NCBI GenBank assembly: GCA_902768975.1
Contig: CACXMZ010000005.1
Location: 1 to 64,000 of the forward strand
Reading direction: 5' to 3'
Source of the DNA: an uncultured Coriobacteriaceae bacterium
GTDB lineage: Bacteria; Actinomycetota; Coriobacteriia; Coriobacteriales; Eggerthellaceae
Length of the DNA: 64,000 nt
In this document: piece by piece, positions 43,502 to 53,565 of the stretch
Layout: the number at the start of each line of letters is the position of its first letter
Position numbering within the stretch: position 1 is the stretch's first letter
Notes under the pieces: generated by a model
Seen by the model: only the letters and a program-made list of their open reading frames with translations
Told to the model about the DNA's origin: nothing
Databases searched by the model: none
Position numbers and translations under genes: made by a program

Positions 43502-44269
43502 ATGGATACTATTGCAACATTTTTACCATCGGTCGCTGAAGGCGACCTTGTGCGGCTCCTTATTACAGCTGCCGTTTGTATACTCGTTACAGCCATTGTT
43601 TCGCACCTTATAACGCGCTTTATCCGCCATGCTTCGAGCATCGACGGGGTACCGGTGCCTTCGTCGAGCATTATTGTGAACCTGGCGCGCGTTATCGTGT
43701 GGGGCCTTGGTATTTGTGCCGTGCTGGGAATTTTTGGCGTGGACGTAACGGCCCTTATTGCCGCCCTGGGCGTGGGCGGCATCGCTTTGTCCTTGGGCTT
43801 GAAAGACACCATTGCTAACTTGCTTGGCGGTATTCAGGCAACGGTGCTCAAGATTGTGCAGCCAGGCGACAATATCACCGTTTCGGGCGTGAGCGGTATT
43901 GTGCAAGACGTTTCCTGGCGCCAGACGGAAATTGTTGACATCGACAATGTCGTGCATATTGTTCCTAATGCCATTATCAATTCAACGACGGTTTCCAAAG
44001 CTTCACCTGGCTTTTTGGTGGCAATTCCATTTTCAACTATGGGCAGTTGTGCCGACCCCGACAAACTTGCGAAAGACATGGAAGCAGCGGCCAAACCTGC
44101 CATCGAAGCGGTGGGGGAGCTTGCGCGCGATCCTTGGGTGCTCTTTTCCGACGTGGGCGACTATGGCATTCACGGCAAAATGCGCTTCTTAATGAAAGAA
44201 GCTAAAAACCTGCGCGAAGCCCGTGACGCCGCCATGCGCGCCATCAGTCCTTTACTCGGCCACAACTAA
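43502..44269 (+). CDS. MscS-family mechanosensitive channel (255 aa)
   Basis: Small-conductance mechanosensitive channel. Two to three membrane helices in the first 105 residues are followed by the pore-lining helix with Gly/Ala repeats (ALIAALGVGGIALSLGLKDT) and the beta domain (GVSGIVQDVSWRQTEIVDID; VVHIVPNAIINSTTVSK). It releases solutes on osmotic downshock. ATG 43502. The protein is close to the minimum length of the family. It is followed by 390 bp without a gene, which holds the leader of the str operon. Confidence 0.88.
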   Translation: MDTIATFLPSVAEGDLVRLLITAAVCILVTAIVSHLITRFIRHASSIDGVPVPSSSIIVNLARVIVWGLGICAVLGIFGVDVTALIAALGVGGIALSLGLKDTIANLLGGIQATVLKIVQPGDNITVSGVSGIVQDVSWRQTEIVDIDNVVHIVPNAIINSTTVSKASPGFLVAIPFSTMGSCADPDKLAKDMEAAAKPAIEAVGELARDPWVLFSDVGDYGIHGKMRFLMKEAKNLREARDAAMRAISPLLGHN

Positions 44270-44659
44270 CTCTTCCGAATAAGACCGTATCGAATATTAT
44301 CTAGCTGCATTGCCTTCTGAACTGGAAGATATAGCCGAATAATCGATCAATAATTCTATGAAATGTGCAGCAGTTGTGGAGGATAGACACGCCCGGGTGC
44401 GTGGCGTTTGACACGCTGGAATGACGCTGGTATTGTTTCGCCTCGCGCCTTTTAAAGGGGGCGCAGTTTTCGCGTGTATAACAGCTGAATACACACGAAT
44501 AAAGCAATGGTAAAGGCAGGATTTTCCTGGCGAGCCAGATAGCTTTGAAAACCAGGTTCTGCTGAATGAGCGTACTTCGCTACGCGCAGTGAAAGCAGGT
44601 TCTGGATTGAAAAGCTAGGTGGCCGCCAGGGAAAGCCGTCAAGAGGAAAGAAGGAAGTT
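44270..44659. promoter_or_regulatory. Untranslated leader/promoter region of the str operon
   Basis: No supported gene in 390 bp. It must hold the promoter of rpsL-rpsG-fusA; I see no clear consensus boxes. A long hairpin (separate entry, 44522-44634) fills the end next to rpsL. Confidence 0.5.
44522..44634 (+). ncRNA. Long imperfect hairpin in the rpsL leader
   Basis: TTTTCCTGGCG (44522-44532) pairs with 44624-44634 with one mismatch, TAGCTTT (44540-44546) with AAAGCTA (44611-44617), and the apex GCGTA/TACGC is at 44570-44585. The stem ends 26 nt before the rpsL start. It could be a leader RNA that regulates the operon; type uncertain. Confidence 0.45.
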
Positions 44660-45031
44660 TTGCCTACAATTAACCAGCTGGTCCGCAAGGGCCGCCACAG
44701 TGCTCAGGTAAAGAGCAAAACCCCAGCGCTTAAGGGCAATCCCCAAAAGCGCGGCGTGTGCACCCGCGTGTACACCACCACGCCTAAGAAGCCGAATTCT
44801 GCACTCCGTAAGGTATGCCGTGTTCGCCTTGTTAACGGCATGGAAGTAACTGCGTATATCCCAGGCATCGGCCACAACCTGCAGGAGCACTCCATGGTGC
44901 TTATCCGCGGTGGTCGTGTTAAGGACTTGCCTGGTGTTCGTTATAAGGTAATTCGCGCTGCTCTGGACTGCGCTGCGGTTGACGGCCGCAACCAGGCCCG
45001 CAGCCGCTACGGCGCAAAGCGCTCCAAGTAG
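44660..45031 (+). CDS. rpsL: 30S ribosomal protein S12 (123 aa)
   Basis: The decoding-centre protein. The start reads [11 protein letters not shown] right after the initiator, the invariant beginning of S12, so the initiation codon must be TTG at 44660; no ATG or GTG lies at this place. AAGGAAG precedes it. The conserved [17 protein letters not shown] loop, site of streptomycin-resistance mutations, keeps its Lys residues. It is the first gene of the str operon; rpoC is not upstream, unlike in many bacteria. Confidence 0.97.
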   Translation: MPTINQLVRKGRHSAQVKSKTPALKGNPQKRGVCTRVYTTTPKKPNSALRKVCRVRLVNGMEVTAYIPGIGHNLQEHSMVLIRGGRVKDLPGVRYKVIRAALDCAAVDGRNQARSRYGAKRSK

Positions 45032-45055
45032 TAGACGGGAAGGGAAGGTAGTTTT

Positions 45056-45526
45056 ATGCCGCGTAGAGCAGCAGCAACCCGCCGCGAAGTGCAGGCGGAT
45101 GCCGTATACAACAACCGTCTGGTCACGCAACTTATTAATAAGGTGCTCCTGGACGGCAAAAAGTCCGTTGCCGAAGGCATTGTTTATGGTGCATTCGACA
45201 TCGTGGCTGAAAAGACTGGGGAAGATCCTCTGTCTGTATTTAAGCAGGCCATGGACAACGTGCGCCCCACGCTGGAAGTAAAGCCCAAGCGTATTGGTGG
45301 TGCTACGTACCAGGTTCCCATGGAAGTAAATTCCCGCCGCGCAACCACGCTGGCTATTCGCTGGATTGTGGACTTTAGCCGTGGCCGCAAGGAACACACC
45401 ATGAAGCAGCGTCTGGCCGCTGAAATCATGGATGCCGCTGAAAACCAGGGTGCATCCGTGAAGCGTCGCGAAGACCTGTACAAGATGGCCGAATCTAACC
45501 GTGCGTTCTCGCACTATCGCTTCTAG
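45056..45526 (+). CDS. rpsG: 30S ribosomal protein S7 (156 aa)
   Basis: Primary binder of the 3' domain of 16S r[43 protein letters not shown] and [12 protein letters not shown]-like segments match S7, and the length is standard. It follows rpsL by 24 bp and precedes fusA by 19 bp, the usual str operon order. ATG 45056 is behind GGGAAGG. Confidence 0.97.
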   Translation: MPRRAAATRREVQADAVYNNRLVTQLINKVLLDGKKSVAEGIVYGAFDIVAEKTGEDPLSVFKQAMDNVRPTLEVKPKRIGGATYQVPMEVNSRRATTLAIRWIVDFSRGRKEHTMKQRLAAEIMDAAENQGASVKRREDLYKMAESNRAFSHYRF

Positions 45527-45545
45527 AAGGGTGGCGACTAATTAG

Positions 45546-47645
45546 ATGGCTATCGATCTGAAATTAACACGCAACATTGGTATCATGGCCCACATCGACG
45601 CGGGCAAGACTACCACGACCGAGCGTATCCTGTATTACACAGGCAAGACTCATAAAATTGGTGAAGTGCACGAAGGTGCCGCCACCATGGACTGGATGGA
45701 ACAGGAACAGGAACGCGGCGTAACCATTACTTCCGCTGCAACCACCTGCTTCTGGACTAAGGACGGCAACGAGTACCGCATCCAGATTATCGACACCCCG
45801 GGGCACGTGGACTTCACGGCTGAAGTGGAACGTTCCCTGCGCGTGCTTGACGGCACCGTGGCGGTGTTCGACGGCGTTGCGGGCGTGCAGCCCCAGTCCG
45901 AAACCGTGTGGCGCCAGGCTGTGCGCTACAACGTGCCCATTATTGCGTTCATCAACAAGTATGACCGCATCGGCGCAGACTTTGCTCATGCTATTCAAAC
46001 CATGAAGGACCGCCTGGGTGCTAACGCGGTAGCTGCTCAGCTACCCATGGGTGCCGAAGACAACTTCTGGGGCGTTATTGACCTGGTAACCATGACCGCA
46101 TGGGACTTCAAGGCCGACGACAAGGGCATGACTTACCCCGAGCAAATGGACGCTATTCCTGAAGAGTTCATGGCTGAAGCCGAAACGCGCCGCCAGGAGC
46201 TGCTGGAAGCTGCCGCCGACTTCGACGATGATCTTATGGAAAAACTTCTGATGGAAGAAGACGTGACCGTCGACGAAATCAAGGCTGCCATCCGCAAGGG
46301 TGTTCTGGCTTGCGCTCTGAACCCCGTGTTTGTTGGTTCTGCTTACAAGAACAAGGGTGTACAGGAACTGCTTGACGCCGTTGTTGACTACATGCCTTCG
46401 CCGGTGGACGTTCCCGCTATCGTGGGTATTAACCCCAAGACGGAAGAAGAAGACACCCGCGAATCCGACGTGAACGCACCTTTTGCGGCTCTCGCATTCA
46501 AGATTATGACCGACCCCTATGTGGGAAAGCTTACCTACCTGCGCGTCTATTCTGGCACGCTGGATTCGGGCAGCTACGTTATTAATGCCACCAAGGGCAA
46601 GAAGGAACGTATTGGCCGCTTGCTGCAGATGCATGCTAACCAGCGTGTAGACATCGATAAGTGCCAGGCGGGCGACATCGTGGCCGTTGTGGGTCTGAAA
46701 GACACCACCACGGGCGACAGCCTCACCGCTGAAAACGCTCCCATCATCCTGGAATCCATGGAATTCCCCGACCCCGTTATCGACGTTGCGGTTGAACCGA
46801 AGTCAAAGGCTGAACAGGACAAACTGGGCGTTGCGCTGCAGAAGCTTGCTGAAGAAGACCCCACCTTCCGCGTTTCGACTAACGAAGAAACCGGCCAGAC
46901 CATTATTGCCGGTATGGGCGAACTTCACCTGGAAATTATCGTTGACCGCCTGCTGCGCGAATTTAAGGTTGAAGCTAACGTGGGTAAGCCCCAGGTTGCT
47001 TACCGCGAAACCGCTACCAAGCGTGTGGACAACGTCGAAGGCAAGTTCGTACGCCAGACCGGTGGTCATGGCCAGTACGGTATCTGCTACATCAACCTTA
47101 TTCCGCAGGAAGCGGGCGCTGGCTACGAATTCGACAACCAGATTGTTGGTGGCGCCATTCCCAAGGAATACATCCCCAGCGTTGACAAGGGCATCCAGGA
47201 CGCACTGAACAATGGCATCCTGGCTGGTTACCCTGTCGTCGACGTGAAGGTTGAACTGGTGGACGGTAAGTACCACGAAACAGACTCGTCCGACGCTGCC
47301 TTTACGGTTGCTGGTTCGTTGGCTTTCAAGGAAGCCATGAAGAAGGCCGAACCGGTGCTCTTGGAGCCCATGATGGCTGTTGAAATTGAAACGCCTGAAG
47401 AATACATGGGCTTTGTAATGGGCGACATCCCCAGCCGCCGTGGCATTATCCAGGGCCAGGAGCCCCGTGGTAACGCCGTGGTTATTACGGCTAAGGTGCC
47501 GCTTTCAAACATGTTTGGTTACGCAACCGACCTGCGTAGTGGTACCCAGGGCCGCGCTCTGTATACCATGCAGTTCGATTCGTACCAGCCCGTGCCCAAG
47601 AGTGTGGCAGAAGAAGTTGTGAGCAAGGCTGGCGGCAACGCTTAG
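45546..47645 (+). CDS. fusA: Elongation factor G (699 aa)
   Basis: Translocation GTPase. G1 is AHIDAGKT (residues 15-22), G3 is DTPGHVDF and G4 is NKYD, where most EF-G proteins have NKMD. Domains II to V follow in normal order with GMGELHLEI in domain III and the C-terminal [13 protein letters not shown]. The length is normal. ATG 45546. tuf does not follow; rpsJ comes next after 28 bp, so the str and S10 operons are joined without tuf. Confidence 0.97.
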   Translation: MAIDLKLTRNIGIMAHIDAGKTTTTERILYYTGKTHKIGEVHEGAATMDWMEQEQERGVTITSAATTCFWTKDGNEYRIQIIDTPGHVDFTAEVERSLRVLDGTVAVFDGVAGVQPQSETVWRQAVRYNVPIIAFINKYDRIGADFAHAIQTMKDRLGANAVAAQLPMGAEDNFWGVIDLVTMTAWDFKADDKGMTYPEQMDAIPEEFMAEAETRRQELLEAAADFDDDLMEKLLMEEDVTVDEIKAAIRKGVLACALNPVFVGSAYKNKGVQELLDAVVDYMPSPVDVPAIVGINPKTEEEDTRESDVNAPFAALAFKIMTDPYVGKLTYLRVYSGTLDSGSYVINATKGKKERIGRLLQMHANQRVDIDKCQAGDIVAVVGLKDTTTGDSLTAENAPIILESMEFPDPVIDVAVEPKSKAEQDKLGVALQKLAEEDPTFRVSTNEETGQTIIAGMGELHLEIIVDRLLREFKVEANVGKPQVAYRETATKRVDNVEGKFVRQTGGHGQYGICYINLIPQEAGAGYEFDNQIVGGAIPKEYIPSVDKGIQDALNNGILAGYPVVDVKVELVDGKYHETDSSDAAFTVAGSLAFKEAMKKAEPVLLEPMMAVEIETPEEYMGFVMGDIPSRRGIIQGQEPRGNAVVITAKVPLSNMFGYATDLRSGTQGRALYTMQFDSYQPVPKSVAEEVVSKAGGNA

Positions 47646-47673
47646 GCGCCGGCTTAATTGGAGGTTATATAAG

Positions 47674-47982
47674 ATGGCAAGTCAAAAGATTCGCATCCGT
47701 CTGAAGGGTTACGACCATGAAATCGTGGATCAGTCCACGAAGCTCATTGTTGATACCGCTCAAAAGACCGGTGCCAAGGTTTCTGGTCCTATTCCTCTGC
47801 CCACCGAACGCAACCTGTATTGCGTCGTGAAAGGGCCGCACGTGGACAAGGACTCGCGCGAACAGTTCGAGATGCGCACCCACAAGCGCCTCATCGACAT
47901 TCTGGAGCCCACGCCCAATACCGTGGACTCGCTCATGCGCCTCGACCTTCCCGCCGGCGTGGACATCGAGATTAAGCTGTAA
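47674..47982 (+). CDS. rpsJ: 30S ribosomal protein S10 (102 aa)
   Basis: Also known as Nus[21 protein letters not shown] and [14 protein letters not shown] match S10 closely, and the length is standard. It begins the S10 gene series after fusA. ATG 47674 lies behind GGAGG. It binds the ribosome and NusB in antitermination. Confidence 0.97.
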   Translation: MASQKIRIRLKGYDHEIVDQSTKLIVDTAQKTGAKVSGPIPLPTERNLYCVVKGPHVDKDSREQFEMRTHKRLIDILEPTPNTVDSLMRLDLPAGVDIEIKL

Positions 47983-47996
47983 GGGGAGTGGAGCAC

Positions 47997-48617
47997 ATGA
48001 TTAATTCAATTTACGGAACCAAGCTGGGCATGACCCAAATCTTTTCTGAAGATGACCAGGTCATTCCAGTAACGGTTATCCAGGCAGAGCCCAACACCAT
48101 CTGCCAGATTAAGACCGAAGAAACCGACGGTTACAATGCCGTGCAGCTGGGCTTCGGCGCCATTAAGGAAAAGGCTGTGAACAAGCCCATGGCTGGTCAC
48201 TTTGCCAAGCAGGGTGTTGCACCCGTTAAGCACCTGCGCGAAGTCCGCGTGGACGACGCGAGCGAATACACCGTGGGCGACACCGTTACCGTTGCCAACT
48301 TCGCTGAAGTTGCCAAGGTTGACGTAACCGGTACGTCTAAGGGTAAGGGTTTCGCGGGCGTTATGAAGCGCTACAACTTCGGTGGCGGCCCGGGTGGCCA
48401 TGGTGCTCACTTCCATCGCGCTCCCGGTTCGGTTGGCCAGTGCGCCACGCCTTCCCGCGTGTTCAAGGGCCTGCGCCTTCCGGGGCACATGGGTGTAGAC
48501 ACGGTTACCATCCGCAATCTGGACGTGGTCCGCGTTGACGAAGAAATGAACTTGATCCTGGTTAAGGGTGCGGTGCCCGGCGGCAAGAACGCTACGGTCC
48601 GCATTCGCATGGTCTAG
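47997..48617 (+). CDS. rplC: 50S ribosomal protein L3 (206 aa)
   Basis: Binds near the peptidyl-transferase centre. [20 protein letters not shown] begins the protein at ATG 47997, behind AAGGGGAG; GTG 47988 is not needed. The conserved loop [20 protein letters not shown] is intact. It follows rpsJ by 14 bp. Confidence 0.96.
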   Translation: MINSIYGTKLGMTQIFSEDDQVIPVTVIQAEPNTICQIKTEETDGYNAVQLGFGAIKEKAVNKPMAGHFAKQGVAPVKHLREVRVDDASEYTVGDTVTVANFAEVAKVDVTGTSKGKGFAGVMKRYNFGGGPGGHGAHFHRAPGSVGQCATPSRVFKGLRLPGHMGVDTVTIRNLDVVRVDEEMNLILVKGAVPGGKNATVRIRMV

Positions 48618-48643
48618 GTTAGGCTATAAGGAGTAGAAGCATT

Positions 48644-49267
48644 ATGGCAAGTATTGAAATGAAAAACGCGAGCGGCAAGAAGGTCAAGTCTGTAGACCTT
48701 TCCGCCAGCGTATTCGGCATCGAGCCGAATGTTGCGGCCATGCATGAAGTTGTGCGTGCCCAGCGTGCTGCATGGCGTGCAGGCACCCATCAAACGCTTA
48801 CCCGCGGCATGGTTCGTGGCGGTGGCCGCAAGCCTTACCGTCAGAAGGGCACTGGCCGTGCGCGCCAGGGTTCTATCCGTTCGCCCCATTACACTGGTGG
48901 TGGTACGGTATTCGGTCCGCATCCTCGCAGCTACGCTTTCAAGGTGCCCAGCAAGGTTATTAAGCTGGCCATGCGCAGCGCACTTTCGGGCAAGCTGGCC
49001 GACGAACAACTCTACGTGGTAGACGAATTCAAGTTCGAAAAGCCTTCCACCAAAGAAGCTGCTTCGGCACTGAAGGCTCTTGGTATTGAAGGCCGTACGA
49101 CCATCGTGGTGGCTGACGACGACGTGAACACCTACCTCAGCTTCCGCAACATCCCTGCGGTTGAGTGCATTCCCGTTGCCGAAAGCAACACCTACGACTT
49201 CGTAAACAACAAGGCACTGGTATTCACCGCTGCTGCCCTGGAACGTATCGAGGAGGTGCTGAAGTAA
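48644..49267 (+). CDS. rplD: 50S ribosomal protein L4 (207 aa)
   Basis: Lines the exit tunnel and can autoregulate the S10 operon. The conserved loop with GGGRKPYRQKGTGRARQGSI is present. Full length. ATG 48644 lies behind AAGGAG. Its stop overlaps the rplW start by one base. Confidence 0.96.
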   Translation: MASIEMKNASGKKVKSVDLSASVFGIEPNVAAMHEVVRAQRAAWRAGTHQTLTRGMVRGGGRKPYRQKGTGRARQGSIRSPHYTGGGTVFGPHPRSYAFKVPSKVIKLAMRSALSGKLADEQLYVVDEFKFEKPSTKEAASALKALGIEGRTTIVVADDDVNTYLSFRNIPAVECIPVAESNTYDFVNNKALVFTAAALERIEEVLK

Positions 49268-49554
49268 TGAAAGATCCTCGTAGCATCATTATTCGCCCCG
49301 TTATTTCGGAGCACAGCTTCGACCAGATGGGCGAAGGCACCTACACCTTCGAAGTGGCCAAGGATGCCAACAAGATTGAAATCGCACAGGCCGTTGAAGC
49401 TATCTTCGACGTGCATGTGAAGAAGGTGAACACCCTGAACGTGAAGGCTAAGCCGAAGCGTGTACGTTGGCGTGCTGGCGAAACCCGCACCTGGAAGAAA
49501 GCGATGGTTACTCTTGCCGCTGGCGAGACCATCGAACTTTTCGCAAACAATTAG
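49267..49554 (+). CDS. rplW: 50S ribosomal protein L23 (95 aa)
   Basis: Surrounds the exit tunnel and docks SRP and trigger factor. SIIIRPVISEHSFDQMGEGT and KKVNTLNVKAKPKRVRWRAG match L23. The start ATG shares a base with the rplD stop. In most bacteria rplB follows directly; here a terminator comes 20 bp after the stop and the next gene is unrelated. Confidence 0.96.
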   Translation: MKDPRSIIIRPVISEHSFDQMGEGTYTFEVAKDANKIEIAQAVEAIFDVHVKKVNTLNVKAKPKRVRWRAGETRTWKKAMVTLAAGETIELFANN

Positions 49555-49574
49555 TGCAGGTTGAGAAGAGTATT

Positions 49575-49607
49575 AAATCCGCTCTACTCACCTGGTAGGG
49601 CGGATTT
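49575..49607 (+). terminator. Terminator after rplW
   Basis: AAATCCGC (49575-49582) pairs with GCGGATTT (49600-49607), extended inward by TCTAC/GTAGG. A T-rich stretch follows. It closes the ribosomal operon right after rplW. Confidence 0.75.
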
Positions 49608-49629
49608 ACTTGTTTTGAAGGGAAATAAT

Positions 49630-50208
49630 ATGGCTGATGACAACAAATTGGGGAAGAAGATTGTAGCGCTGCGTGAAGCGCATCATCTGTCCCAGCAGGA
49701 CTTGGCAGACCGCTGCGAAGCCGACGTCGAAACTATCGCTGGCTTGGAAGCAGGGGAGTTGCCGCCTTCGCTTGCGCCGCTCATTAAGATTACGCGCGCT
49801 TTGGGTGTGCGCTTGGGTACGCTTATGGACGACGACGAACAGCATGGGCCCAGCTACATTGACTCCACGCAGATGGAAGAGGTTACGCGCCTGAAGAGCC
49901 TGGAAACCAATTCCGACGCGGGCGACTTGTCCTACTTCAGCCTGGCTGCCGGCCGCCCGAGCCGCCACATGGACCCCTTCATCATTACCGTAAAGCCTTC
50001 GGGTGAAACCACCCATAAGCTCACGGGCCATGAAGGCGAAGAGTGGCTCTATGGGCTGGAAGGTGAAATTGAAATCGAATACGGCAAGGAACTCTACGTG
50101 CTGCACCCTGGCGAGTCCATTTACTACGACTCCATCGTGCCGCACCAGGTCCGCGCGCATGACGGGCAAACCGCCAAGTTCCTGGCCTGCGTATACACGC
50201 CAATTTAG
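49630..50208 (+). CDS. XRE-cupin transcriptional regulator (192 aa)
   Basis: An XRE helix-turn-helix fills residues 6-65 (KKIVALREAHHLSQQDLADR), and a cupin sensor fills 105-190 (HEGEEWLYGLEGEIEIEYGK, then LHPGESIYYDSIVPHQVRAH). These regulators commonly control an adjacent acyl- or amino-acid-activating gene. An acyl-CoA synthetase gene lies 276 bp further, across a palindrome. ATG 49630 lies behind AAGGG. It is in the position where rplB would normally be. Confidence 0.85.
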   Translation: MADDNKLGKKIVALREAHHLSQQDLADRCEADVETIAGLEAGELPPSLAPLIKITRALGVRLGTLMDDDEQHGPSYIDSTQMEEVTRLKSLETNSDAGDLSYFSLAAGRPSRHMDPFIITVKPSGETTHKLTGHEGEEWLYGLEGEIEIEYGKELYVLHPGESIYYDSIVPHQVRAHDGQTAKFLACVYTPI

Positions 50209-50283
50209 TATTGGTGATAGATATGCCCTCCGCTAACTCACCATGGGCGACTTGCGATATTTGGTTTTATATTTTGACAAGTT

Positions 50284-50464
50284 GAATTGGTAGAAAGATG
50301 TATTACTTCGCGTAATCTGAGCTTCAAATTTCGCGGAAAATGCGAGCATTTTTCGCACTTTAAAAGTGAAGCGAAGTTAGTGGAGCGCATGAGGCAAAAC
50401 AATCCAGTGAATTGTTTTGCCGAACAGCGGCAGCGTTAGCGGAGAATACATCTTTTACCAATTC
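50284..50464. repeat. Large structured palindrome, 181 bp
   Basis: The outer arms (50284-50304 and 50445-50464) pair over 20 bp with one bulged G. Inside are a perfect 11-bp hairpin (GGCAAAACAAT 50393-50403, ATTGTTTTGCC 50411-50421) and a shorter CACTT/AAGTG hairpin near 50356. It lies directly upstream of the acyl-CoA synthetase start and could be a leader RNA, operator cluster or miniature inverted-repeat element. Confidence 0.65.
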
Positions 50465-50484
50465 GAATATCAAGAGGAAGTTTG

Positions 50485-52371
50485 ATGGAAGACACGAATG
50501 AAATATGCGAACGACTTCGTTTAAAGCCCGAAGATGGGTGGACGGCGGAAGAGATTGAAGAGCGCCTGGCTTATGCCACGGCAGACCCTGCGCCACGTGA
50601 AGACGGCAGCGTGCCCATTCCGGGTGACTTGGACTTCCCCCTGCATTCCGAAATGACCATTGGCCAGTACTTCCGCGCCTGCGTCGAGCGCGACCCCGAC
50701 CATGAATTCGTCGTATACCCCGACCGCGACCTTCGTTGGACCTACAAGGAATTCGACGAACGCACCGACGCGCTCGCGCGTGGCATGCTCTATATTGGCA
50801 TGCGTCCGGGCGACCATCTGGGGGTATGGGCGCGCAATATTCCCGACTGGCTCACCTTCATGTATGCCACCGCCAAAATTGGCGTGGTCATGGTAACTAT
50901 GAACCCGGTGTTCAAGAGCCACGAACTGGACTACGTGCTGAAGCAGTCCGACATGAAGGCACTCTGTATCATCGACCAGTTCCGCGACATTGACTACCTT
51001 TCCATTGTGCGCGAACTTATTCCTGAAAGCGTCGAGCAGCAGCGCGGCTACCTTAATAGCGAAGAGTACCCGCATCTAAAAAACCTCATCTATATGGGCC
51101 CTGAAAAACACCGTGGTTGCTACAGTGTGCCCGAGCTCTTGTTGCTGGGTGAACACGTGGCCGAAGAAGAACTCTGGGAATGCCAGAAGAGCTTTACCAA
51201 TAATGACTGTGTCATGATGCAATACACCAGCGGCACGACGGGTTTCCCCAAGGGCGTAATGCTTACTCATCGCAATATTTTGAACAACGGTTTTTTCATT
51301 GGGGAAGGGCAGCACCTTACGCCGAACGACCGCGTGTGCCTACCCGTACCGTACTTCCATTGCTTTGGCTGCGTGCTGGGCGTGATGGCAAGCCTCACGC
51401 ACCGCTGCACCATTATTGGTATTGAACAGTTCGACCCCGAAATGGTGCTGCGCGCTATCGATCGCGAAAAGGCAACGGCGGTTTATGGCGTGCCCACCAT
51501 GTACATCGACGAACTGAACCACCCGAACTTCGCGCAATACGACATGTCCAGCTTGCGCACGGGCATTATGGCTGGCTCTCCCTGTCCGCCCGCAACCATG
51601 GCTGAAGTCATGGACAAGATGAACATGAAAGAAATCACCATCTGCTATGGGCTCACTGAAACGAGTCCTGTGTTTACGCAGACTTCGGCTGACGACGACA
51701 TCGAACACAAGTGCACCACGGTAGGCAAGAAGCACCCGCCGGTGGACGTGAAGGTGCTCGACCCGAACGATGGCCACGAGTGCGCCCCAGGCGAACATGG
51801 CGAGCTGTGCTGCCGTGGCTATAACGTTATGAAGGGCTACTACAAAATGCCTGATAAAACGGCAGAAGCCATCGACGAAAATGGTTTCTTGCATTCGGGC
51901 GACATGGGCACCATCGACGAAGAAGGATACTTCCGTGTTACGGGCCGTATAAAAGACATGATTATTCGTGGTGGCGAAAACATTTACCCGCTCGAAGTTG
52001 AAAACTTCCTGCTTACCATGCCGGGCGTGCTCGACGCGCAAGTCGTGGGCATTCCCGACGAAAAGCTCGGCGAAATCGTGGGCGCCTTTATTCGCACGCA
52101 ACCTGGTTATGAGGGTATGACCGAAGAAGAAGTGCGCGCCTATTCTATTCCGCGCATTGCTCGCTTTAAGGTGCCCAAGCGCGTGTTCTTTGTGGATGAA
52201 TTCCCCATGAACCCCGCTAACAAGGTGCTGAAGTATAAGCTGCGCGACATGGCCAAGGAATTGACCGACCGCGAAAACTTGAAGGTCTGGGAAGACGAAG
52301 AAGAAGCAGCGGCCGCACAGGCAGCAAGCGAAGCCGACGATGCTGCTGGCGGCATGTTCCGCGCGAAATAA
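50485..52371 (+). CDS. AMP-forming acyl-CoA synthetase (628 aa)
   Basis: An adenylating enzyme that makes acyl-CoA from a carboxylic acid, ATP and CoA. The AMP motif [11 protein letters not shown] is near residue 247, then [10 protein letters not shown] and the hinge region [19 protein letters not shown], with a catalytic Lys in [13 protein letters not shown]. It resembles medium/long-chain FadD-type ligases. A C-terminal Ala/Glu-rich extension of about 40 residues is added. The N-terminus has an extra helical segment. I chose ATG 50485 behind GAGGAAG. The XRE-cupin protein upstream is its likely regulator. The acid activated is unknown. Confidence 0.88.
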   Translation: MEDTNEICERLRLKPEDGWTAEEIEERLAYATADPAPREDGSVPIPGDLDFPLHSEMTIGQYFRACVERDPDHEFVVYPDRDLRWTYKEFDERTDALARGMLYIGMRPGDHLGVWARNIPDWLTFMYATAKIGVVMVTMNPVFKSHELDYVLKQSDMKALCIIDQFRDIDYLSIVRELIPESVEQQRGYLNSEEYPHLKNLIYMGPEKHRGCYSVPELLLLGEHVAEEELWECQKSFTNNDCVMMQYTSGTTGFPKGVMLTHRNILNNGFFIGEGQHLTPNDRVCLPVPYFHCFGCVLGVMASLTHRCTIIGIEQFDPEMVLRAIDREKATAVYGVPTMYIDELNHPNFAQYDMSSLRTGIMAGSPCPPATMAEVMDKMNMKEITICYGLTETSPVFTQTSADDDIEHKCTTVGKKHPPVDVKVLDPNDGHECAPGEHGELCCRGYNVMKGYYKMPDKTAEAIDENGFLHSGDMGTIDEEGYFRVTGRIKDMIIRGGENIYPLEVENFLLTMPGVLDAQVVGIPDEKLGEIVGAFIRTQPGYEGMTEEEVRAYSIPRIARFKVPKRVFFVDEFPMNPANKVLKYKLRDMAKELTDRENLKVWEDEEEAAAAQAASEADDAAGGMFRAK

Positions 52372-52401
52372 GGCGGCTCGTTCGGTGCAGACGGGAGACA
52401 C

Positions 52402-53565
52402 ATGGTAGCGCTCAACAAACAACTGAAACAGATCAACCCCGAAACGGGCTTTTCTGCGGCAGCACGTTATGTGGCGCAATACCGTGCTGAACACCCCAAA
52501 GCCAGCATCGTTTCGCTTGGCATTGGCGACGTTTCACGGCCCGTTATTAAGCCCGTGCTCAATGCCATGCACACGGCAGTTGACGACCTTGGTTCCATGG
52601 ACACCTTCCAAGGCTATGGTGCCTACTATGGCATCGACGAATTGCGCGAAGCTATTCTGCAACATGAATATGCCCAGTTCGGTTTTACCAAGGACGAAAT
52701 CTACGTGTCCGACGGCACGAAGCCCGACGCCACCAACTTGCTTGAATTGTTCGATGCTCGCTGCAAGATCCTGCTTCCCGAAATTTGTTACCCCATTTAC
52801 CGCAACGGGGCCTATGCCATGGGCCGCAAGGTCTACACGGCGCCCGTCGACAAGAACTTTGTCATGCGCGTGCCCAAGGAACACTTTGACATTGTCTATA
52901 TCTGTTCGCCCTCTAATCCAACCGGCCTTGCCTACACGCGCAAGGACCTGAAGAAATGGCTTGCTTATTGCAAGAGGGAAGAGGCAGTTCTTATTTTCGA
53001 CAACGTTTACGAATCCTTTATTTCAAGTGAAGACGTGCCGCATTCCATTTACGAAATACCTGGTGCCGAAAGCTGCGCCATTGAACTGCGGAGCTTTTCA
53101 AAGAAGGCTTCGTTCACGGGCTTGCGCTGTTCGTACTTCGTGTTGCCGCGTGCCATTGACGGCGGCCTCTTTAAGGAACGCACCATCAATCGCTTTAATG
53201 GGGCGAGCTACGTGGCACAGAAGGGCGCCTTGGCTTGCTTCCGCAAAGACGCCCTGCGCCTTATTCAGAAAAACGTTCAAGCATATAAAGACAATGCGGC
53301 CTTCCTGAAGCACGGCTTCCAAGACCTGGGTTTTCAGGTTGCAGGTGGCGAAGATGCTCCCTTTTTGTGGGTCGCCATACCGGGCAACACCGACAGCTTC
53401 GCCTATTTCAAAATGCTCCTAGAAGAAATTGGCGTAGTGGTGGTGCCAGGCATTGTATTTGGAAAAGCAGGGGACGGCTTCTTCCGGGTAAGCGGCTTTG
53501 GGTCTGCGAAAACCACCAAAGAAGCCATGAAGCGAATTGCAAACTACTATGCAAACCAAGCTTAG
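52402..53565 (+). CDS. dapL: LL-diaminopimelate aminotransferase (387 aa)
   Basis: A PLP class I/II aminotransferase. GIGDVSRPV (residues 40-48), GYGAYYGIDELREAI, YVSDGTKPDATN, SPSNPTG and VYESFISSEDVPHSIYEIPG match the LL-DAP aminotransferase group closely, and SFSKKASFTGLRCSY contains the PLP lysine (Lys234). The enzyme makes LL-diaminopimelate directly from tetrahydrodipicolinate, the short lysine/peptidoglycan route used by many anaerobes. The family usually has SFSKTAGFTGTRC, so SKKAS is slightly unusual. ATG 52402 lies behind GGGAGA. Its 3' end overlaps the symporter start by 17 bp. Confidence 0.85.
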   Translation: MVALNKQLKQINPETGFSAAARYVAQYRAEHPKASIVSLGIGDVSRPVIKPVLNAMHTAVDDLGSMDTFQGYGAYYGIDELREAILQHEYAQFGFTKDEIYVSDGTKPDATNLLELFDARCKILLPEICYPIYRNGAYAMGRKVYTAPVDKNFVMRVPKEHFDIVYICSPSNPTGLAYTRKDLKKWLAYCKREEAVLIFDNVYESFISSEDVPHSIYEIPGAESCAIELRSFSKKASFTGLRCSYFVLPRAIDGGLFKERTINRFNGASYVAQKGALACFRKDALRLIQKNVQAYKDNAAFLKHGFQDLGFQVAGGEDAPFLWVAIPGNTDSFAYFKMLLEEIGVVVVPGIVFGKAGDGFFRVSGFGSAKTTKEAMKRIANYYANQA

